In this document: positions 7,437-10,122 of the stretch, one piece after another
How positions within the stretch are numbered: the first letter of the stretch is position 1
Layout: every line of letters begins with the position of its first letter
Source: an uncultured Rikenellaceae bacterium
GTDB taxonomy: Bacteria; Bacteroidota; Bacteroidia; Bacteroidales; Rikenellaceae
Assembly (NCBI GenBank): GCA_947176715.1
Contig: CAMWRR010000047.1
Location: forward strand, 1 to 10,122
Direction: 5' to 3'
DNA length: 10,122 nt
The notes under the pieces: generated by a model
The model's input: the letters and a program-made list of their open reading frames with translations, nothing else
What the model was told of the DNA's origin: nothing
The model's database searches: none
Made by a program: the position numbers and the translations under genes

Positions 7437-7443
7437 TAAAGCG

Positions 7444-8322
7444 TTAAAGTATGTTGAGCGACTGCTCCTTTATCTTCTCCAACTCGTCTTTCATCTCCAC
7501 CACTATGCGTTGCATCTCGGCATGGTTGGCTTTGGAGCCGGTGGTGTTTATCTCGCGTCCCATCTCCTGACAGATGAAGCCTATCTTGCGTCCGGGGGCC
7601 TCCTCCTCGGCGACGGTCCGGCGGAAATAGTCGATGTGTTTTTTGAGACGCACCTTCTCCTCGGTTATGTCGAGCTTCTCTATGTAGAAGATTAGCTCTT
7701 GCTCGAAACGGTTGGGGTCTACCGTTATGTTCGCCGCCTCTATGTTGTCCATGATGCGTTTGCGTACGGCCTCGACGCGCTCTTTGTCGTACGATGCGGC
7801 CTCTGTGCTGAGACGTTCAATGCGGTCCACCCTCTCCATTATGTCGGCTATCAGTATCCCGCCCTCGTGCAGACGGAAGTCGTCCAGACGGGCCACAGCC
7901 TCTTGGGTCGCCTCCATGAGCGCGGCCTCCTCGTCGGGACCGACTTGTTCGCCGGAGCTTTTTATCACGTCGGGCATACGCAATACGGCGGCCACCACCT
8001 CGCCGGAGCGGGTGTCGAGCCCCAGAGGCGACGCGGCGGCCTCTATCTGACGGTAGTATTCGGCGAACATGGAGGCGTCTACGGGCGACGAGGCCTTGCT
8101 CTCCACCGTCTCGTAGCTGACGAATACGTCGGTCTTGCCGCGTAGTAGCGCCTTGGTCACGAGCGAGCGTATGTCGAACTCTTTCGACCTGTAAAGCGAC
8201 GGTATCTTCACGGAGAGGTCCATCTGTTTGCCGTTGAGCGTCCTTATCTCTACGGTTATGCGACGGTCGCCGCAGACGGCACTGCCTTTGCCGTAACCGG
8301 TCATGGATCTTATCTCTGTCAT
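7444..8322 (-). CDS. yicC: YicC/YloC family endoribonuclease
   Basis: This 292-residue cytosolic protein is full length for the YicC/YloC family. The N-terminal signature IRSMTGYG occupies residues 4-11. The C-terminal domain carries the diagnostic EMGREINTTGSK (253-264), followed by a helix ending in ELEKIKEQSLNIL. E. coli YicC is an endoribonuclease that takes part in small-RNA decay; its RNA targets in this organism are unknown. The conserved IRSMTG motif begins at residue 4, which fixes the start at the ATG complementary to 8320-8322 and excludes the internal Met at residue 7. It is transcribed convergently with mutS2 and divergently from tRNA-Arg, so it is probably monocistronic. In many Bacteroidetes yicC precedes gmk, but no gmk is visible downstream here. 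Confidence 0.94.
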   Translation of the reverse strand: MTEIRSMTGYGKGSAVCGDRRITVEIRTLNGKQMDLSVKIPSLYRSKEFDIRSLVTKALLRGKTDVFVSYETVESKASSPVDASMFAEYYRQIEAAASPLGLDTRSGEVVAAVLRMPDVIKSSGEQVGPDEEAALMEATQEAVARLDDFRLHEGGILIADIMERVDRIERLSTEAASYDKERVEAVRKRIMDNIEAANITVDPNRFEQELIFYIEKLDITEEKVRLKKHIDYFRRTVAEEEAPGRKIGFICQEMGREINTTGSKANHAEMQRIVVEMKDELEKIKEQSLNIL

Positions 8323-8346
8323 AAATCTGTCTTTAATATATTATCA

Positions 8347-8354
8347 CAAAAATA
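8347..8354 (-). promoter_or_regulatory. Candidate -7 promoter element for yicC
   Basis: On the minus strand this reads TATTTTTG, a full match to TAnnTTTG, 24 bases upstream of the yicC ATG. No proper TTTG -33 box is found at the usual spacing, so support rests on the -7 match and the AT-rich setting. Confidence 0.5.
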
Positions 8355-8373
8355 GACAATTTCCGATAAAAAC

Positions 8374-8404
8374 TTTTATACTAATGAAAAAAACTCTATC
8401 TTTG
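8374..8404 (+). promoter_or_regulatory. Promoter for tRNA-Arg
   Basis: TATCTTTG at 8397-8404 matches the -7 consensus TAnnTTTG. TTTT at 8374-8377, one base off the TTTG -33 box, lies 19 bases upstream of it. Transcription would begin near 8411, about a dozen bases before the mature tRNA. Confidence 0.6.
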
Positions 8405-8422
8405 CAGTGCTTTAAAGCGGAC

Positions 8423-8496
8423 GGTCCCTTAGCTCAGCTGGATAGAGCATCAGATTTCTAATCTGACGGTCGAAGGTTCGAGTCCTTCAGGGATCA
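8423..8496 (+). tRNA. tRNA-Arg (anticodon UCU)
   Basis: A complete cloverleaf can be drawn. The acceptor GGTCCCT (8423-8429) pairs with AGGGATC (8489-8495), including one G-U. The D stem is GCTC/GAGC and the anticodon stem TCAGA/TCTGA encloses loop TTTCTAA. The anticodon TCT is at 8457-8459. The variable loop is CGGTC and the T arm GAAGG-TTCGAGT-CCTTC. The discriminator is A8496 and CCA is not encoded. It reads AGA and AGG arginine codons; AGG occurs regularly in the neighbouring genes. No intron and no repeated 3' end indicating an integrated element were seen. Confidence 0.97.
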
Positions 8497-8549
8497 CACT
8501 TGCGGGGCCGCAATCGCATGGTGCGGATGCCCATCTTTAAACCGGAAAG

Positions 8550-8581
8550 GCGACGGGATTTTTGTTTCCCGTCGCTTTTTT
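8550..8581 (+). terminator. Strong intrinsic terminator downstream of tRNA-Arg
   Basis: GCGACGGGA (8550-8558) pairs perfectly over 9 bp with TCCCGTCGC (8567-8575). The loop is 8 T-rich bases and six Ts follow directly (8576-8581). This is the clearest terminator in the window and ends the tRNA transcript about 54 bases past the mature 3' end. Confidence 0.9.
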
Positions 8582-8841
8582 GTATCGGAGATTGGGCTTG
8601 CCGGTAAAGTGCGGCATGGACCCTGTTGGCCGGCCCGTCTACTCCGCTTCAAACCCGCCAAGCGGAAAGGAGATATGTGCAGGTTCAGTCTCCTGTCTTT
8701 CAGCGCTTTTTTCGTCTTGTCGGGGGAGCGGCCCCTGTCTGAAAAGATGCCGGGAGACGCAAAAAATATCCGTATGCGAAACGCAACCGGACGACAGAGA
8801 TGCGACCGGTCGACCAAAGTGGGAAACATTTTGTCGTTTTG
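8582..8841. other. Intergenic gap without a recognised gene
   Basis: This stretch lies between the tRNA terminator and the DUF3127 promoter. It contains a CCGCTT/AAGCGG inverted repeat (8644-8649 and 8660-8665). It also contains a 66-codon frame starting at ATG 8675 behind AAGGAG. That frame runs through the downstream promoter and looks like no known protein, so I leave it uncalled. I see nothing else. Confidence 0.5.
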
Positions 8842-8872
8842 TTTGAAATCTTCTGGAAAATATCTACTTTTG
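8842..8872 (+). promoter_or_regulatory. Consensus Bacteroidetes promoter for the DUF3127-purH pair
   Basis: TTTG (8842-8845) and TACTTTTG (8865-8872) match both boxes of the TTTG / TAnnTTTG promoter exactly, with a 19-base spacer. The start site would be near 8879, giving a short AT-rich leader of about 16 bases before the ATG at 8895. There is no Shine-Dalgarno site, as is usual in this phylum. Confidence 0.8.
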
Positions 8873-8894
8873 TAATTGGAAAAATATTTTTTAA

Positions 8895-9263
8895 ATGGAA
8901 CTCGATTTAAGCGTATATAAGCTGTTGGACGTAGTGGGAGGCACCTCTGCGCGCGGACAGTGGCAGAAGAGAGATGTCGTTTTCGACATGCTCGACGAAT
9001 ACAATAACAAGCTGTGCATCACCTTTTTCGGCGACAAGATGAACGAAGTGGCCATGCTCGCTCCCGGCGACAAGGTGACGGTGTCGTTCAACATATCGTC
9101 CCGCGAGTATAACGGCCGTTGGTTCACCGAAGCCCGCGGATGGCGCGTCCGTCCCGTGCCGGGCAGCCAGCCGGAACAACCCGCGCCGGCTTCGTCCATG
9201 CCCCCGCTGGAGCAATCGGGCGACGAGCAGTCATCGTCGGAGGGCGGCGATCTTCCTTTTTAA
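8895..9263 (+). CDS. DUF3127 protein, SSB-like OB-fold with acidic tip
   Basis: This 122-residue cytosolic protein matches DUF3127. Its first 85 or so residues have an OB-fold-like pattern of beta strands: GQWQKRDVVFDML, KLCITFFGDKM, LAPGDKVTVSFNISSREYNG and RWFTEARGWRV. A flexible Pro/Gln/Ser/Glu-rich tail follows and ends in GGDLPF. This layout copies single-stranded DNA-binding protein, whose tail ends in an acidic-D-[IL]-P-F tip that docks partner enzymes. DNA binding and partner docking are inference. The ATG at 8895 follows an AT-rich leader and a consensus promoter. purH begins 19 bases after the stop, so the two are probably co-transcribed. It is much shorter than canonical SSB and is probably not the main SSB of the cell. 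Confidence 0.87.
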   Translation: MELDLSVYKLLDVVGGTSARGQWQKRDVVFDMLDEYNNKLCITFFGDKMNEVAMLAPGDKVTVSFNISSREYNGRWFTEARGWRVRPVPGSQPEQPAPASSMPPLEQSGDEQSSSEGGDLPF

Positions 9264-9282
9264 GTAATGTAATAACTTTGTG

Positions 9283-10122
9283 ATGAAAAAGATAAAAAGC
9301 GCACTTATATCCGTCTATTACAAGGACGGGCTCGATGAGATTGTAGGCATGCTCGCCGATGCGGGAGTCGAGATATATTCTACGGGAGGGACCCTCTCGT
9401 TCATAGAGGGGCTGGGCCATAAGGTCAGCTCCGTGGAGTCGCTCACCGGCTATCCCTCCATCCTCGGAGGACGTGTCAAGACGTTGCACCCCAAGGTGTT
9501 CGGCGGCATACTCGCCCGCCGCGACAACGCCACCGACCGCGAGCAGCTGGCGCAGTACGAGATACCCGAGATAGACCTCGTCATCGTAGACCTCTACCCG
9601 TTCGAGGAGACGGTGGCCTCTACCGACGATAACGCACAGATAATAGAGAAGATAGACATAGGCGGCATATCGCTCATACGCGCCGCCGCCAAGAATTACA
9701 AAGATGTGGCTATCGTAGCCTCGCGCGGTCAGTACGGGCTTCTCAAGGAGATGCTTGCGGCTAACAGTTGCGCCCTTAGCGAGGCCGACCGCAGACATCT
9801 GGCCGCCCTTGCGTTCGCGGTCAGCTCGCACTACGACACGGCTATCTTCGACTACTTCAACCGCACCGAGAACGTGCCCGCGTTCCGTTACGGCGCCGAC
9901 GGAGCCACGCACCTGCGTTACGGCGAGAATCCGCATCAGGGCGCATCGTTCTACGGCGACCTCTCCAAGACGTTCAAACAGCTGTGGGGCAAAGAGATAT
10001 CGTACAACAACATGCTCGATATCGATGCCTCTATCAACCTCATATCGGAGTTCGACGACACCACCTTCGCCATCATCAAGCACAACAATGCCTGCGGCGT
10101 GGCTACCCGTCCCACCTTGCTG
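9283..10122 (+). CDS. purH: Bifunctional AICAR transformylase / IMP cyclohydrolase, 3'-truncated
   Basis: PurH catalyses the last two steps of IMP synthesis: formyl transfer from 10-formyl-THF to AICAR, then ring closure. The frame runs from ATG 9283 to the window edge without a stop, giving 280 of an expected 500 or so residues. The N-terminal IMP cyclohydrolase (MGS-like) domain shows ALISVYYKDGL, STGGT, GGRVKTLHPKVFGGILARR, VDLYPFEETV and EKIDIGGISLIRAAAKNY. The transformylase domain begins with RYGENPHQGA and SYNNMLDIDAS. It reaches the catalytic KHNNACG motif (K266, H267), where many other bacteria have KHTNPCG. The start is supported by MKKIKSALISVY aligning with the family N-terminus. 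It lies 19 bases behind the DUF3127 gene and probably shares its promoter. The C-terminal half of the transformylase is off-window. Confidence 0.96.
   Translation, partial: MKKIKSALISVYYKDGLDEIVGMLADAGVEIYSTGGTLSFIEGLGHKVSSVESLTGYPSILGGRVKTLHPKVFGGILARRDNATDREQLAQYEIPEIDLVIVDLYPFEETVASTDDNAQIIEKIDIGGISLIRAAAKNYKDVAIVASRGQYGLLKEMLAANSCALSEADRRHLAALAFAVSSHYDTAIFDYFNRTENVPAFRYGADGATHLRYGENPHQGASFYGDLSKTFKQLWGKEISYNNMLDIDASINLISEFDDTTFAIIKHNNACGVATRPTLL

Larger units (their letters stand above)
6960..7443. other. Long intergenic region between convergent mutS2 and yicC, rich in inverted repeats
   Basis: No convincing gene is present in these 484 bases. A minus-strand frame stays open for 145 codons (7321-6884). 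It runs into the mutS2 3' end, is Arg/Ser-rich and of low complexity, and matches no family I know, so I do not call it a gene. The segment holds three GGGYGGAAA words (7011, 7111, 7163), several hairpins, and GATATA/TATATC arms (7326-7331 and 7340-7345). Composition changes to AT-richer sequence after about 7320. It resembles a dispersed intergenic repeat or a decayed element, but this cannot be shown from one copy. Confidence 0.5.

Noticed and set aside
8423..8581. tRNA-Arg as an integration site for a mobile element
   Set aside because: No copy of the tRNA 3' end was seen downstream and there is no integrase or phage gene nearby.
8494..8829. Minus-strand 111-codon frame across the tRNA terminator
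   Set aside because: It begins in the intergenic gap, runs through the tRNA terminator into the tRNA 3' end, and has a low-complexity basic composition.
9273..9280. TAACTTTG, a -7 promoter match just before purH
   Set aside because: It ends 2 bases before the purH ATG, would place the transcription start inside the gene, and has no TTTG at -33 spacing. Probably chance.
9124..10083. Minus-strand open frame of 319 codons opposite purH
   Set aside because: It is antisense to clear purH and DUF3127 coding sequence and has shadow-like composition.

Overview
The window is a GC-rich chromosomal segment that reads as Bacteroidota, most likely order Bacteroidales. The evidence is the Bacteroidetes-style PurM and PurH sequences, the DUF4199, DUF4286 and DUF3127 families that are typical of this phylum, promoters of the TTTG/TAnnTTTG type, and gene starts without convincing Shine-Dalgarno sites. 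I cannot name the genus. Isoleucine is encoded largely by ATA, which is unusual in such GC-rich genes.

Layout. (1) 2-4214, plus strand: a tight run of five genes with gaps of 4 and 2 bases or 4-base ATGA overlaps. They are purM (5' end cut by the window), a YciO-like member of the Sua5/YrdC family, a four-helix membrane protein (DUF4199), a small DUF4286 protein, and a secreted GH31 glycosidase resembling the MYORG/alpha-galactosidase branch. A probable terminator follows. (2) 4452-6959, plus strand: mutS2 with a GTG start and a candidate promoter just upstream. (3) 6960-7443: a long gap between convergent genes. It has no convincing gene but holds imperfect repeats and strong inverted repeats. 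(4) 7444-8322, minus strand: a yicC-family endoribonuclease. (5) 8323-8581: a divergent promoter region, tRNA-Arg(UCU) and a strong intrinsic terminator. (6) 8582-8841: a gap with no recognised feature. (7) 8842-10122, plus strand: a consensus-quality promoter, a DUF3127 protein with an SSB-like C-terminal tip, and purH running off the right edge.

How the genes relate. PurM makes AIR and PurH performs the last two steps of IMP synthesis, so both ends of the window carry de novo purine genes. The middle is mainly nucleic-acid and translation housekeeping: MutS2, YicC, tRNA-Arg and possibly the YciO-like protein. The GH31 enzyme is the functional outlier, because it is exported yet translationally coupled to housekeeping genes.

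I found no defence system, CRISPR array, insertion sequence or prophage. Nothing here amounts to a clear new multi-gene system. The best leads are the structured repeat region at 6960-7320, the SSB-like tail of the DUF3127 protein next to purH, and the GH31 gene at the end of the purM operon.
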